Shown in pieces: positions 33,741 through 43,026 of a DNA stretch of 64,000 nucleotides. Under the pieces are notes generated by a model. The model ran no database searches. It saw only the letters and a program-made list of their open reading frames with translations, and was not told the DNA's origin. Location of the stretch: the NCBI GenBank assembly GCA_023436395.1, contig JAEZJJ010000038.1:62001-126000 (forward strand), given 5' to 3'. The first letter of the stretch is position 1. Each line of letters opens with the position of its first letter. This stretch comes from Bacillota bacterium (GTDB lineage Bacteria > Bacillota > Clostridia > Lachnospirales > Cellulosilyticaceae). The position numbers and the translations under genes are program-made.

Positions 33741-35714
33741 TTATTTATTTTCTTCTGCTTCAATGTGTTTAAGATAATTAAATCTTGTTTTAATTTCTTC
33801 TTCTACACGATTTACAAAGGCTTCAAGATCTTGTGCACCTTCATCGCCTTTTTGACGGCTACGTACTGAAACTGTCTTATTTTCCATTTCTTCAGCACCC
33901 ACCACAACAATATAAGGGATTCTTTCCATACGTGCTTCACGGATCTTGTATCCAATTTTCTCTGTACGATAATCTGCTTCTACTTTTAAGATACCACGGT
34001 CTTTAAAAGCTTTAACAACTTCTGCTGCGTAATCTGCATATTTATCTGAAAGTGGTAATACTTTAACAGCTACTGGTGCAAGCCATGTTGGGAAACATCC
34101 TGCATATTTTTCTATTAACATAGCAAGCGTTCTTTCATAACATCCAATAGATGTACGGTGAATAATTAGTGGATGCTTTTTCTCTCCATCTGCATCAATA
34201 TAAGTCATGCCTAGTCTTTCTCCAAGCGCAAAGTCAATTTGTACAGTAATAATTGTATCTTCTTTACCATGTACGTTTTTAAATTGAATATCTAATTTTG
34301 GTCCATAGAATGCTGCTTCACCAACAGCTTCTGTGTAATCAATATTTAAGTGGTTTAAGATATTTCTCATTAAGCTTTCTGTTCTTTCCCAAGCTTCTGG
34401 ATCATTGATATATTTCTCTGTATTATTGGGATCCCATTTAGAGAATTGGTAAGTTACATCATTTTCAATACCTAATGTTGTCATCATGTAGTTGATCAGT
34501 TCTACTACACCTTTAAATTCGTCTTCTAATTGTTCTGGTGTACATGCAAGATGTCCTTCTGAAATAGTAAACTGTCTTACACGAATAAGACCATGCATTT
34601 CTCCTGATGATTCATTTCTAAATAATGTAGAAGTTTCGCCGTAACGAATTGGTAAATCTCTATAGCTGTGCTGTTCTGCGTTATATACAGTAAATTGAAA
34701 TGGACATGTCATTGGTCGAAGGGCAAATACCTCTTTATCCTTTTCTTCATCTCCAAGTACAAACATACCATCTTTATAGTGATCCCAGTGACCTGACATT
34801 TTGTAAAGGTCACTTTTTGCCATAAGTGGTGTTTTAGTTAACACATAACCTCTTTTTTCTTCCTCATCTTCTACAAAACGTTGAAGTGTTTGAACAATTC
34901 TTGCCCCTTTTGGCATAAGAAGTGGTAAGCCTTGACCTACTTTTTCATCTGTTGTAAAAAGTTTAAGTTCACGGCCAAGTTTATTGTGGTCACGTTTTTT
35001 AGCTTCTTCTAAAGCTTCAAGATGAGCTGCTAAATCAGCTTTTTTAGTAAAAGCTGTTGCATAAATACGAGCAAGCATTTTGTTCTTTTCATTACCTTTC
35101 CAGTAAGCTCCTGCAGCTGATAAGATTTTAAATGCTTCTACTGGTTTTGTACTCATAAGGTGTGGTCCTGCACAAAGGTCAGTAAATTCACCTTGTTTGT
35201 AGAAAGTAATTGTCTCACCTTCTGGAAGCTCACGAATAAGTTCTACTTTGTAAGGTTCTCCTGCTTCTTCCATTAATTTAATAGCTTCTTCTCTAGGAAG
35301 TTCAAACCTTTCAATAGGAAGTTTTTCCTTAACGATTTTCTTCATTTCAGCTTCAATTTTTTCAAAATCTGCTTCTACAAAGTGTCTTTCTGTATCAAAA
35401 TCATAATAAAAACCATCTTCAATCGCTGGTCCAATTGCTAATTTCACCTCTGGGAAAACTCTTTTTACCGCTTGAGCTAAAATATGTGCTGCTGTATGAC
35501 GGAATGCCCATTTCCCTTCTTTATCATTAAAAGTAAGAATTTCAAGATTACAATCTTCATTAAGCTGCGTTCTAAGGTCTACCATTTCTCCATTTACTTT
35601 ACCTGCACAAGCCATTCTTGCAAGGCCACTACTTAATTCTTCTGCTACACCAAGGACAGTAATGCCTTTTTGACATTCTTTAATACTGCCATCTTTTAAT
35701 GTGATTTTTATCAT
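33741..35714 (-). CDS. thrS: Threonyl-tRNA synthetase
   Basis: A 657-aa class II synthetase. The TGS domain (MIKITLKDGSIKECQKGITV) is followed by the editing domain with HTAAHILAQAV and a Cys-bearing C-AGPHL motif (LCAGPHLMST), then the catalytic core with MTCPFQFTVYN (zinc Cys) and IIHRTSIGCYERTLAMLIEK, and the C-terminal anticodon domain. I chose ATG 35714, eight bases after AAAGGAG, over an upstream frame extension to 35732. Expression is controlled by the T-box leader. It charges tRNA-Thr in the cytosol. Confidence 0.96.
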   Translation of the reverse strand: MIKITLKDGSIKECQKGITVLGVAEELSSGLARMACAGKVNGEMVDLRTQLNEDCNLEILTFNDKEGKWAFRHTAAHILAQAVKRVFPEVKLAIGPAIEDGFYYDFDTERHFVEADFEKIEAEMKKIVKEKLPIERFELPREEAIKLMEEAGEPYKVELIRELPEGETITFYKQGEFTDLCAGPHLMSTKPVEAFKILSAAGAYWKGNEKNKMLARIYATAFTKKADLAAHLEALEEAKKRDHNKLGRELKLFTTDEKVGQGLPLLMPKGARIVQTLQRFVEDEEEKRGYVLTKTPLMAKSDLYKMSGHWDHYKDGMFVLGDEEKDKEVFALRPMTCPFQFTVYNAEQHSYRDLPIRYGETSTLFRNESSGEMHGLIRVRQFTISEGHLACTPEQLEDEFKGVVELINYMMTTLGIENDVTYQFSKWDPNNTEKYINDPEAWERTESLMRNILNHLNIDYTEAVGEAAFYGPKLDIQFKNVHGKEDTIITVQIDFALGERLGMTYIDADGEKKHPLIIHRTSIGCYERTLAMLIEKYAGCFPTWLAPVAVKVLPLSDKYADYAAEVVKAFKDRGILKVEADYRTEKIGYKIREARMERIPYIVVVGAEEMENKTVSVRSRQKGDEGAQDLEAFVNRVEEEIKTRFNYLKHIEAEENK

Positions 35715-35780
35715 TTCTTCTGCTCCTTTCAAATTTATACAACTTTAACTCCTCAATGACTATTTAAATCAAAGAACATA

Positions 35781-36035
35781 AAAAACCGTCCCTTCTTAAA
35801 TAATCATGTTATTTAAAAAGGGACGGGGATATGTATTCCCGCGGTTCCACCCTTATTACTTTGCTTGGTTATTATCATTACCAAACTTAAAGTCACTCGC
35901 TTACAGACGATAACGGGGTCACCGAATTGTTTTGCAATCACTCCGAGGTAGTCTTCACTTATACACTTTAAAAATGCTCACAGCACTTGCATCTTCTCTC
36001 TGAAAAAGTCTTTATAAGTTACTCGTCTCATCATT
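35781..36035 (-). promoter_or_regulatory. T-box riboswitch (threonine) of thrS
   Basis: The minus strand carries the T-box sequence AGGGTGGAACCGCGG (about 35839-35854), the antiterminator core that pairs with uncharged tRNA. It is followed by a terminator, CCGTCCCTT ... AAGGGACGG (35786-35826), with TTTTTT. Upstream, in Stem I, GAAGACTACCTCGGAG is the specifier region; the candidate specifier codons in it, ACT and ACC, both encode threonine, matching thrS. Uncharged tRNA-Thr should raise thrS expression. Confidence 0.93.
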
Positions 36036-36063
36036 GTTTTATTAGTATTATTTATTTGTATTT

Positions 36064-36092
36064 ATTCTAATCAATTGCCCCTCTTATGTCAA
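36064..36092 (-). promoter_or_regulatory. Sigma-A promoter of the T-box-thrS transcript
   Basis: TTGACA and TAGAAT with a 17-bp spacer on the minus strand, about 30 bp before the T-box Stem I. Confidence 0.8.
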
Positions 36093-36152
36093 TATTGTTT
36101 CATTGCTATTTATAGGAAAATCCCTCACCCAGCATCTTTTAGTTAATAAATA

Positions 36153-36192
36153 AAGTCTCAACTTCCCCTATATCTTGTATAAATTGAGACTT
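36153..36192 (-). terminator. Terminator of the ytxC-like gene
   Basis: AAGTCTCAA and TTGAGACTT form a 9-bp stem over a 22-nt loop, 20 bp after the gene's stop. The T-rich tail is short (TTATTTATTA). Confidence 0.6.
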
Positions 36193-36211
36193 CATTTTTA
36201 GTTTGAAGACT

Positions 36212-37048
36212 TTATTGATTTTCACAGTATAGACATCCTTTACAATAGATTATATTATCATCAAAAATAATTTCTAATGTTTTAAGAAATTGTGGTTCTC
36301 TTGCCCTTCTATGCTGATGAATAACTAATTGACTTGGACTAATAGAAATCAGAATATGCAAAATATAATCCTCTCTTGTTAAGGTGCTATCTAATAAAAA
36401 TTCCTTACAATATTGCCTAATATAACTACCTGTCATATTCTTCATTTCTTTATTATGAAGTTGAGGTACTCCTGATGAATTATAAATAAGGTGTATTACT
36501 TGTTCGGTTGGAGTACTTAGAATACTCATATCTCTCATTAATTTAATGAAAGTAACAACTTCCTTTTTCATACTATAATCTAAAATAAATTGCTCTAACA
36601 TATCACTCAGTAAAATCTGATACTTTTGTGTTCTAAAACGCACCCAACCTTCTATATTAAAGGCACCACGCTCCTTTATCTCTTGTAAAATAGGAACATA
36701 TAATAAGTAGTAGGTAAAGGAAGAAAAGCCTTCTTGCCTAGACAAATAATTATTACTAATAAAAGCCTCTATAATATCTCTTTTATCTAATTGTCCTATC
36801 TCTTCACGTACATTTAAATAAGTGATGCATACTTTACTGATCACTTGCTTTTGAATCAAGTCACTTAAGACATGTGCTAATTGTTCATCACAAAATTCCT
36901 TTGATCCCTTTAAAGAACAATCTATTATATAGACTGACCCTTGAAGTTTTATATCCAACTCATTAGCCATCTCTTCTTGCTCTAGTTCTTCTAGTTTCTC
37001 TAATAGCTCTTTTTTACATAGGGATGTATAGAGCATATAATGGCACAT
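36212..37048 (-). CDS. ytxC: YtxC-like putative sporulation protein
   Basis: A 278-aa protein assigned to the YtxC family from the segments IEAFISNNYLSRQEGFSSFT, GAFNIEGWVRFRTQKYQILL and DMLEQFILDYSMKKE, and from its place directly upstream of thrS, where ytxC also lies in Bacillus. No catalytic motif or signal peptide is visible. The C-terminus has a cysteine pair (YCKGCLYCEN). The family has an unknown, possibly sporulation-linked role. The start ATG 37048 has GAGGT seven bases upstream. Confidence 0.75.
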   Translation of the reverse strand: MCHYMLYTSLCKKELLEKLEELEQEEMANELDIKLQGSVYIIDCSLKGSKEFCDEQLAHVLSDLIQKQVISKVCITYLNVREEIGQLDKRDIIEAFISNNYLSRQEGFSSFTYYLLYVPILQEIKERGAFNIEGWVRFRTQKYQILLSDMLEQFILDYSMKKEVVTFIKLMRDMSILSTPTEQVIHLIYNSSGVPQLHNKEMKNMTGSYIRQYCKEFLLDSTLTREDYILHILISISPSQLVIHQHRRAREPQFLKTLEIIFDDNIIYCKGCLYCENQ

Positions 37049-37212
37049 AGCATCTACCTCAATAGTTGTATTTCCTATTTATAGTATATAACTTTAAGCT
37101 TGACACCTTGCATTATCCTCAATAATATTTCATTAATCTTACGCCTTATCTTTCAATCTATATCTTTGCCACTGTAAAGTTAGTCTGTGCCCTTAGCTCA
37201 CTCATCTACTAA

Positions 37213-37239
37213 AAAACTGTCAGTTTATCTGACAGTTTT
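37213..37239 (-). terminator. Terminator of hslO
   Basis: AAAACTGTCAG and CTGACAGTTTT form an 11-bp stem over a 5-nt loop, followed by T residues on the minus strand. Confidence 0.85.
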
Positions 37240-37248
37240 AATGCAGGC

Positions 37249-38124
37249 TTATATTTGATCAATTAAATCTTCTAGTTCTTCCTTTGTAAATTGATATTTA
37301 TTACTACAGAAAGGACATACAAGTTCAGCCTTTTCATCTTCTCTTGCAATTTCTTCTAAATCTTTTTTCCCTACGCTAATAAGTGCTCTTTCCATACGTT
37401 CCTTACAGCAGTCACAGTTAAATCTCACTTCTGTTGTATCCATAATTTCAATCTCACCTAAAAGTGTCTCTAGTACATATTCAATGGACTGACCTTTTTC
37501 AAGACAGGCAGTCAGTGATTTAAAGCCTTTGATTTTTTCTTCTAATTTTGTAATAGCTTCATCATCTGCATTTGGTAATACTTGAATAATAATTCCACCA
37601 GCCTGTCTAATGCTATAGTCCACATCTACTAAAACCCCTAGCATCACTACTGAATTGGTTTGTTCTGATACTGCGAAATAAAAACTGATATCTTCTGCAA
37701 TCTCACCTGATAGCATTGGCACTTGCCCTGAATAAGGTTCTTTTAACCCTAAGTCTTTCATAACTGTCATATTGGCATTTCCCACAGCACCAGCTACATC
37801 TAATTTGCCAAATTCATTCAGAGGTAAATCAACACTTGGATTGTATACATATCCCCTTACATCACCTGCACCATTTGCTTCTGCAATAATCCCACCAATT
37901 GGGCCATCACCTTTAATAATGATACTTACACGGTCTTCATCTCTTTTAAGCATGCTTCCCATCATCGCTACACCTGTTAAAGTTCTCCCTAGTGCTGCAG
38001 CAGCTACTGGAGAAGTGTGGTGACTTTGACATGCTGTATCTACTAACTCTTTTGTATTTGTTCCAAAAAACCTAAAGTTTCTTTCCTTATCAGTTCCTCT
38101 AATCATGTAATCTTTTGTACTCAT
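37249..38124 (-). CDS. hslO: Hsp33, redox-regulated chaperone
   Basis: A 291-aa Hsp33. The N-terminal domain has AAALGRTLTGVAMMGSMLK and GGIIAEANGAGDVRGYVYNP; the C-terminal redox switch has the zinc cysteines in NCDCCKERM and LVCPFCSNKY. It becomes an active chaperone when the zinc site is oxidised, protecting proteins from oxidative unfolding. ATG 38124 is chosen because AAAGGATG lies just upstream; the frame is open to 38151. Confidence 0.94.
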   Translation of the reverse strand: MSTKDYMIRGTDKERNFRFFGTNTKELVDTACQSHHTSPVAAAALGRTLTGVAMMGSMLKRDEDRVSIIIKGDGPIGGIIAEANGAGDVRGYVYNPSVDLPLNEFGKLDVAGAVGNANMTVMKDLGLKEPYSGQVPMLSGEIAEDISFYFAVSEQTNSVVMLGVLVDVDYSIRQAGGIIIQVLPNADDEAITKLEEKIKGFKSLTACLEKGQSIEYVLETLLGEIEIMDTTEVRFNCDCCKERMERALISVGKKDLEEIAREDEKAELVCPFCSNKYQFTKEELEDLIDQI

Positions 38125-38163
38125 TTTTAACATCCTTTCTTTATATAACACGAACTATTTAAT

Positions 38164-38913
38164 CTATATGCTATTTCTTACAACAAATGTGGCACGCTCA
38201 GTCGTTGCTTTTAAAGCTTCATTAGTATAATTATCACTTATCTCTAGCACTTCAAATCCTGCCTTTGCTAATAAGTTTTTCACCTTTTCTATAGAATAAG
38301 CTCTTTGATAATGATTTTCTATACTTCTATCATATTTCCCATTATGATCCTGAATAAAGAAACTTACTTCATACTCATTAATTTCTTCTTCTTCATCATA
38401 ATAGTTTGTCCAGATATAAGCAGCTTCCTCTGTTTGATCTGCAAAAATTTGATTCCCAAGTATTTCTTTATATTTATATGGCGTATTCATATCAAAAATA
38501 AATAATCCTGAGGGTTTTAGGAAACGTTTAACACACATAAAACTCTCTAATAAATCCGCTTCTTCTAATAGATAATTCATGGAATCACAAAAGCTACAAA
38601 TAAAATCCACAGGTTCACCTAGTTCAAAGCGAGACATATCTTGTAATAAATATAAAATATCAACTTCTTGTTCAAAAGCATAATCTTGTGCCATCATAAG
38701 CATTTCTGCAGATAGGTCAATACCAATGACATCTAAGCCTTTTTGAGCAAGTAGTGTTGTCATTTTTCCTGTGCCACATCCTAATTCACATACTGTTTGA
38801 GGCATAAAATTATATGTTTCAAAGCAATCCTCTATATACTTAAACCAACTTTTATAAGGTGTATCTTCCATAAACAAATCATATACACTTGCAAATTCTT
38901 TATAGCTTTCCAT
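38164..38913 (-). CDS. Class I SAM-dependent methyltransferase
   Basis: A 249-aa methyltransferase with the SAM-binding motif VCELGCGTGKMTTLLAQKG (about 42-60), the acidic loop VIGIDLSAEMLMMA and FICSFCDSMNYLLEE. Family members resemble ubiquinone/menaquinone-type methyltransferases, but substrate cannot be told from sequence. It lies 39 bp upstream of hslO on the same strand and may share its transcript. The start has AGAGGTG upstream. Confidence 0.85.
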   Translation of the reverse strand: MESYKEFASVYDLFMEDTPYKSWFKYIEDCFETYNFMPQTVCELGCGTGKMTTLLAQKGLDVIGIDLSAEMLMMAQDYAFEQEVDILYLLQDMSRFELGEPVDFICSFCDSMNYLLEEADLLESFMCVKRFLKPSGLFIFDMNTPYKYKEILGNQIFADQTEEAAYIWTNYYDEEEEINEYEVSFFIQDHNGKYDRSIENHYQRAYSIEKVKNLLAKAGFEVLEISDNYTNEALKATTERATFVVRNSI

Positions 38914-39152
38914 CTCACACCTCTTTTATCCATTTATTCTAACCTTATTATTATAGCCACTTTTTTTTGTTTAAGCTAGTCCTTATGCTTATTGTTTATT
39001 TTTATTGTTTTTTTCATTTCCTATGATATGATATCAATAATAGGAATATATTAATATAAGCTTTTTTTATATTTCTATCTTATTTTCATGATTTATACAT
39101 GTCAAAAAGATATACTTATTTAAAAATAAATTTATAGGAGAGTGATTTTAAA

Positions 39153-40421
39153 TTGGATCCGGAGTTATCGGTACAAATTGTAATTTTATTAGTCTTACTT
39201 GGAGCTTCAGCATTCTTTTCTGCTTCTGAAACCTCGCTAATGTCTATTAGTAAAATAGATGTTCGCCATATGGTGGAGCAAGAAATTAAAGGTGCTAAAT
39301 TACTTAGCAAATTACTTGAAGATCCCAACAAGCTTCTAAGTGCTATTTTAGTAGGCAATAACCTTGTTAATATTGCTGCTTCTTCTTTAGCTACAGTTGT
39401 TGCTATGAATCTTTTCAAAGATTCCGCTGCTGGAATTGGAATTAGTCTTGCAACAGGTATAATGACCTTACTCATTTTAATGTTTGGTGAAATTACTCCT
39501 AAGTCATTAGCTACACAAAATGCGCAAAAAATAGGGCTTTTAGTGAGTAAACCCATCTCTATAATCATTGCTATCTTTGGTCCTTTAGTAAAGATTTTAA
39601 TGCGTATTTCTCATTTTATCATTAAGCTTTTAGGGGGAAGTGTAGATAATTCTAAGGCTTTTATTACTACTGATGAATTACGTACCATTGTAACGGTTAG
39701 CCATGAGGAAGGTGTTCTTGAAGAAGAAGAGAAAAAAATGATTTATAACGTTTTTGACTTTGGTGACTCTTATGTAAAAGATATTATGATTCCTCGTACT
39801 GACATGGTTGCAATAGACAAGACTACAACTTATGAGGAAATCTTAGATTTATATAAAAAAGAACAATTTTCACGTATGCCAGTTTATGAAGAAACCCAAG
39901 ATCATATCATAGGTGTACTTTATATGAAAGACCTTCTGATCCATAATGTTGATTCTTCTCAGTTTTCAGTAACACAATTTTTGAGAGAAGTTCATTTTGT
40001 TCATGAATTTAAGCAATTAGATGAACTATTTAAAGAAATGCGTAGTAAAAAAATGGGGATGGCTATTGTTCTAGATGAATATGGTGGTACAGCAGGTCTA
40101 GTTACTATGGAAGATATTATCGAAGAAATTGTAGGAGATATTGATGATGAATATGATATTTCTGAAGAAAATATCAGAAAAATAACAGATAATGAATTTA
40201 TTGTAGAAGGTGCTTGTCGTCTTTCTGAAATCAACGATTCACTAGACTTAAATATTACTTCTAGCGAATTTGATTCTATTGGTGGCTATATAATTGGTCT
40301 TATTGACCGCTTTCCAAAAAAAGGGGAAAAAGTGGTTCAAGACAATATCACTTTTATCGTAGAAGATGCTTCTTCTAATCGTATTAATAAGCTTCGCATC
40401 ATAAAAGAAGAGGAAATTTAA
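39153..40421 (+). CDS. CNNM/CorC-HlyC family membrane protein with CBS pair
   Basis: A 422-aa protein. The DUF21/CNNM membrane domain (four hydrophobic segments in about residues 1-170, with FFSASETSLMSISKIDVRHM and LILMFGEITPKSLATQNAQK) is followed by two CBS domains (about 205-325, with DIMIPRTDMVAI) and a CorC/HlyC C-terminal domain (FIVEGACRLSEINDSLDLNI). Such proteins are thought to be Mg2+ or Co2+ transporters; older annotations call them hemolysins. The start is TTG, behind TAGGAG. It is divergent from the methyltransferase. Confidence 0.9.
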   Translation: MDPELSVQIVILLVLLGASAFFSASETSLMSISKIDVRHMVEQEIKGAKLLSKLLEDPNKLLSAILVGNNLVNIAASSLATVVAMNLFKDSAAGIGISLATGIMTLLILMFGEITPKSLATQNAQKIGLLVSKPISIIIAIFGPLVKILMRISHFIIKLLGGSVDNSKAFITTDELRTIVTVSHEEGVLEEEEKKMIYNVFDFGDSYVKDIMIPRTDMVAIDKTTTYEEILDLYKKEQFSRMPVYEETQDHIIGVLYMKDLLIHNVDSSQFSVTQFLREVHFVHEFKQLDELFKEMRSKKMGMAIVLDEYGGTAGLVTMEDIIEEIVGDIDDEYDISEENIRKITDNEFIVEGACRLSEINDSLDLNITSSEFDSIGGYIIGLIDRFPKKGEKVVQDNITFIVEDASSNRINKLRIIKEEEI

Positions 40422-40440
40422 TTCCTCTTCTTTTATTTTA
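40407..40440 (+). terminator. Terminator overlapping the CNNM gene stop
   Basis: GAAGAGGAAATT and AATTCCTCTTC pair with the stop codon in the loop region; TTTTATTTTA follows. Confidence 0.75.
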
Positions 40441-40569
40441 CTATGATTGATGTATACCACTTCAGCACAAATCAATAGTAAATAGATACATTATAAAGAA
40501 AATGGACTTTTCACCTTTACCAGAGTGTCTTACCCTCTCTATAATGCACAAACTCTTTTTGACCCTACC

Positions 40570-40773
40570 TTAAATATTGTTATCTTCATTCTTTTTGTTA
40601 AGTTCTCTTTTTTTCTTAGTCATAAGGCCACCAATACGACCTGTCTCTTTGGCACTAAGTGCCTTCCAGCCTCCAGCTTGTACTTTGTCAAGTAAACCCA
40701 ACTCTTCAGCTATCTCTAATTTCATTTGATCCTCTGGTGACAGTGCATCAAATAACTTCTCTTTATTTTTCAT
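40570..40773 (-). CDS. Small acid-soluble spore protein, SspF-like / alpha-beta type
   Basis: A 67-aa protein. KLEIAEELGLLDKVQAGGWK and SAKETGRIGGLMTKKK match the clostridial SspF-like group of SASPs, in which a helix with EIAxELG and the GRIGGLM segment bind and protect spore DNA. Its presence shows that the organism makes endospores. The ATG 40773 has GAGG (in GGCAGAGGAG) upstream. It is a single gene, divergent to dapA and convergent with the CNNM gene. Expression in the forespore (sigma-G) is expected from the family; I could not identify a sigma-G promoter. Confidence 0.85.
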   Translation of the reverse strand: MKNKEKLFDALSPEDQMKLEIAEELGLLDKVQAGGWKALSAKETGRIGGLMTKKKRELNKKNEDNNI

Positions 40774-40892
40774 CTCATCGACTCCTCTGCCTCAATAAAA
40801 TCTATTAGAGTATGTGACATTATTTCTTTTTTTATACATTTATTTTGATTTTTTATAATTATAAAAATAAAACTATTTTTTCATATTTATTA

Positions 40893-40921
40893 TTGACTTT
40901 TGTTAAATAGAGTGATATATT
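40893..40921 (+). promoter_or_regulatory. Promoter of the lysine riboswitch-dapAB transcript
   Basis: TTGACT and TATATT with a 17-bp spacer, about 20 bp before the riboswitch. Confidence 0.75.
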
Positions 40922-40938
40922 TTACGTAATTAAATATT

Positions 40939-41113
40939 TTGTAGAGGCGCGATGACTAAAAGTAGGCTATAGGATTTTTACAAGAAAAGATGAGTGTAGC
41001 CAAAAGGAGTACTCGCCGAAGATTAAATAGCTTGTACTATTTATTTCTGGTTGTCTAGTTAATAACTATACAACTGTCATCCTTTATTATACAATAAGGA
41101 TGGAGTGCTACAT
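40939..41113 (+). promoter_or_regulatory. Lysine riboswitch (L box)
   Basis: The leader of dapA starts with GTAGAGGCGCGATGACTAAA, then AGTAGGC, GAGTGTAGCC, GGAGTACTCGCCGAAG, CTGGTTGTCTAG and AACTGTCATCC, and closes with GGAGTGCTAC. These are the conserved segments of the lysine aptamer in the right order, with the closing P1 pairing GTAG...CTAC. Lysine binding should favour the downstream terminator and shut off dapAB. No covariance search was possible. Confidence 0.93.
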
Positions 41114-41164
41114 ATAATCAGTTTCATATCTTCATATATATTTTGATAATGATTATGCGTGTAG

Positions 41165-41190
41165 CCAGCCTCTAGAAGCTGGTTTTTTTA
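41165..41190 (+). terminator. Riboswitch-controlled terminator before dapA
   Basis: CCAGC and GCTGG with an 8-nt loop, followed by TTTTTTT. It is the expression platform of the lysine riboswitch. Confidence 0.85.
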
Positions 41191-41304
41191 TTGACTAATT
41201 TGAGATAAGAGTATCTTTCACCCGTTGAATGGAATAAAATGGTGTAAGAAGTTATTCCTATGATAATTAGTCCTACCATTACATTTAAAACGGAGGATGA
41301 TACA

Positions 41305-42189
41305 ATGGCAATTTTTGAAGGAGCGGGTGTAGCAATTGTTACACCATTTTATGAAAACGGAGATATTAATTTTGGTAAACTAGAAGAATATATTGATTTT
41401 CAAATCAATAATAGTACTGATGCAATTATTATTTGTGGGACTACAGGTGAAGCCTCTACTATGACAGATGAAGAACACCTTGAGTGTATCAAAATAGCTG
41501 TAGATCGTACAGCTGGTAGAGTACCTGTTATTGCAGGGACTGGAAGCAATGATACAAGACATGGTATTAATTTAACAAAAGAAGCAAAAGCTTTAGGAGC
41601 AGATGCGACCCTTCAAGTAACTCCTTACTATAATAAAGCCACTCAGAAAGGCTTAATTGAACACTTTACTGCTATTGGAAGAGCTACTGATTTACCTATG
41701 ATTCTTTATAGTGTTCCTAGTCGTACAGGTGTAACTATGAACCCACAGACTGTTTACGAACTTTCAAAATATGATTTTGTTCAAGGTATTAAAGAGGCAA
41801 CTGGCAATATTTCTACTGTTGCTGAAATCGCTGCTCTTTGCGGTGAACATTTCCCTATTTATTCTGGTAATGATGATCAGATTATCCCTATTCTTTCTTT
41901 AGGTGGAAAAGGTGTTATCTCTGTATTATCTAACGTTGCTCCAAAACAAACTCACGATATGGTTAGGCTTTATTTAGATGGCCACACAAAAGAAGCACGG
42001 GATTTACAACTAAGATTACTTCCTCTTGCTAACGTACTTTTCTGTGAAGTTAATCCTATTCCTGTTAAAGCAGCACTTAACTTAATGGGTATGGAAGCTG
42101 GTCCATGTAGACTACCTCTTACTACATTAGAAGAAGCTCACTTACCAGGACTTAAGAATGCACTTATAAATGCCGGCCTATTAGTATAA
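41305..42189 (+). CDS. dapA: 4-hydroxy-tetrahydrodipicolinate synthase DapA
   Basis: A 294-aa aldolase of lysine/diaminopimelate synthesis. It condenses pyruvate with aspartate semialdehyde. GTTGE at 45-49 binds pyruvate, Y108/Y109 lie in TPYYN, Tyr135 is in LYSVPSRTG and the Schiff-base lysine is Lys163 in GIKEATG, so the active site is complete. ATG 41305 is chosen because GGAGG lies eight bases upstream; the frame is open to 41260. It is first in dapA-dapB under lysine riboswitch control. Dipicolinate for spores also draws on this pathway. Confidence 0.95.
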   Translation: MAIFEGAGVAIVTPFYENGDINFGKLEEYIDFQINNSTDAIIICGTTGEASTMTDEEHLECIKIAVDRTAGRVPVIAGTGSNDTRHGINLTKEAKALGADATLQVTPYYNKATQKGLIEHFTAIGRATDLPMILYSVPSRTGVTMNPQTVYELSKYDFVQGIKEATGNISTVAEIAALCGEHFPIYSGNDDQIIPILSLGGKGVISVLSNVAPKQTHDMVRLYLDGHTKEARDLQLRLLPLANVLFCEVNPIPVKAALNLMGMEAGPCRLPLTTLEEAHLPGLKNALINAGLLV

Positions 42190-42204
42190 GAAAGGATGAC
42201 CCCT

Positions 42205-42969
42205 ATGATAAAATTATTAATGCATGGTTGCAATGGAAAAGTTGGGCAAACCATTAGTAGATTGATGAAACAACATGAGGATATCCAACTAGTAGCAGGT
42301 ATAGATCCCTACTTAGATCTTCCTAATCCTTTTCCAGTCTTCTCAAAAATTGAGGAATGTGATATTCCTGTAGATGTTATTATTGACTTTTCTACAGCTA
42401 CAGCTGTAAAAGGACTTATAGACTACTGTTTGGCTCACCAAACTCCTGCTGTTATTTGTACCACAGGCTTATCTCCTGAAGATATAGAGTATTTAACTAA
42501 AGCTAGTACAAAAGTACCTATTTTCTTTTCTGCAAACATGTCTTTAGGCATTAATCTTCTTATTGCATTAGCAAAACGTGCAACAGAAGTATTAAGTGGT
42601 AGTGGCTTTGATATTGAAATTATTGAGAAACATCATAATCAAAAGATTGATGCACCTAGTGGAACAGCCTTAGCGATTGCTGATGCGATCAATGATACCC
42701 TAGACCATACGTATAGTTACCGCTATGATCGTTCTACTATCCGTGAAAAAAGATCTCAAAAAGAAATTGGTATTCATGCTGTTCGTGGTGGCACGATTGT
42801 TGGTGAACATGAAATCCTATTTGCCGGAAATGATGAATTTATTTCTCTTACACATCAAGCTACCTCTAAAGAAGTTTTTGCTGTAGGTGCAATTAATGCA
42901 GCTAAATTTTTAGCACACAAAACTCCTGGTCTTTATAATATGGAACATCTATTAGATGCAAAACACTAA
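42205..42969 (+). CDS. dapB: 4-hydroxy-tetrahydrodipicolinate reductase DapB
   Basis: A 254-aa NAD(P)H-dependent reductase that acts after DapA. The nucleotide-binding motif is LMHGCNGKVGQTI near the N-terminus, the catalytic region EIIEKHHNQKIDAPSGTAL lies in the middle, and RGGTIVGEHEILFAG follows. ATG 42205 follows AAAGGATG at a good distance; a start three codons upstream (42196) would overlap that site. It lies 15 bp after dapA. Confidence 0.94.
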   Translation: MIKLLMHGCNGKVGQTISRLMKQHEDIQLVAGIDPYLDLPNPFPVFSKIEECDIPVDVIIDFSTATAVKGLIDYCLAHQTPAVICTTGLSPEDIEYLTKASTKVPIFFSANMSLGINLLIALAKRATEVLSGSGFDIEIIEKHHNQKIDAPSGTALAIADAINDTLDHTYSYRYDRSTIREKRSQKEIGIHAVRGGTIVGEHEILFAGNDEFISLTHQATSKEVFAVGAINAAKFLAHKTPGLYNMEHLLDAKH

Positions 42970-42973
42970 AATA

Positions 42974-43022
42974 AAAAACGTTTGATTGATAACCCTAAGG
43001 GTTAATCATCAAACGTTTTTTA
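42974..43022. terminator. Bidirectional terminator between dapB and the adenosyltransferase gene
   Basis: AAAAAACGTTTGAT and ATCAAACGTTTTTT form a long stem, extended by AACCCT/AGGGTT, with T runs on both strands. Confidence 0.9.
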
Positions 43023-43026
43023 TTAA

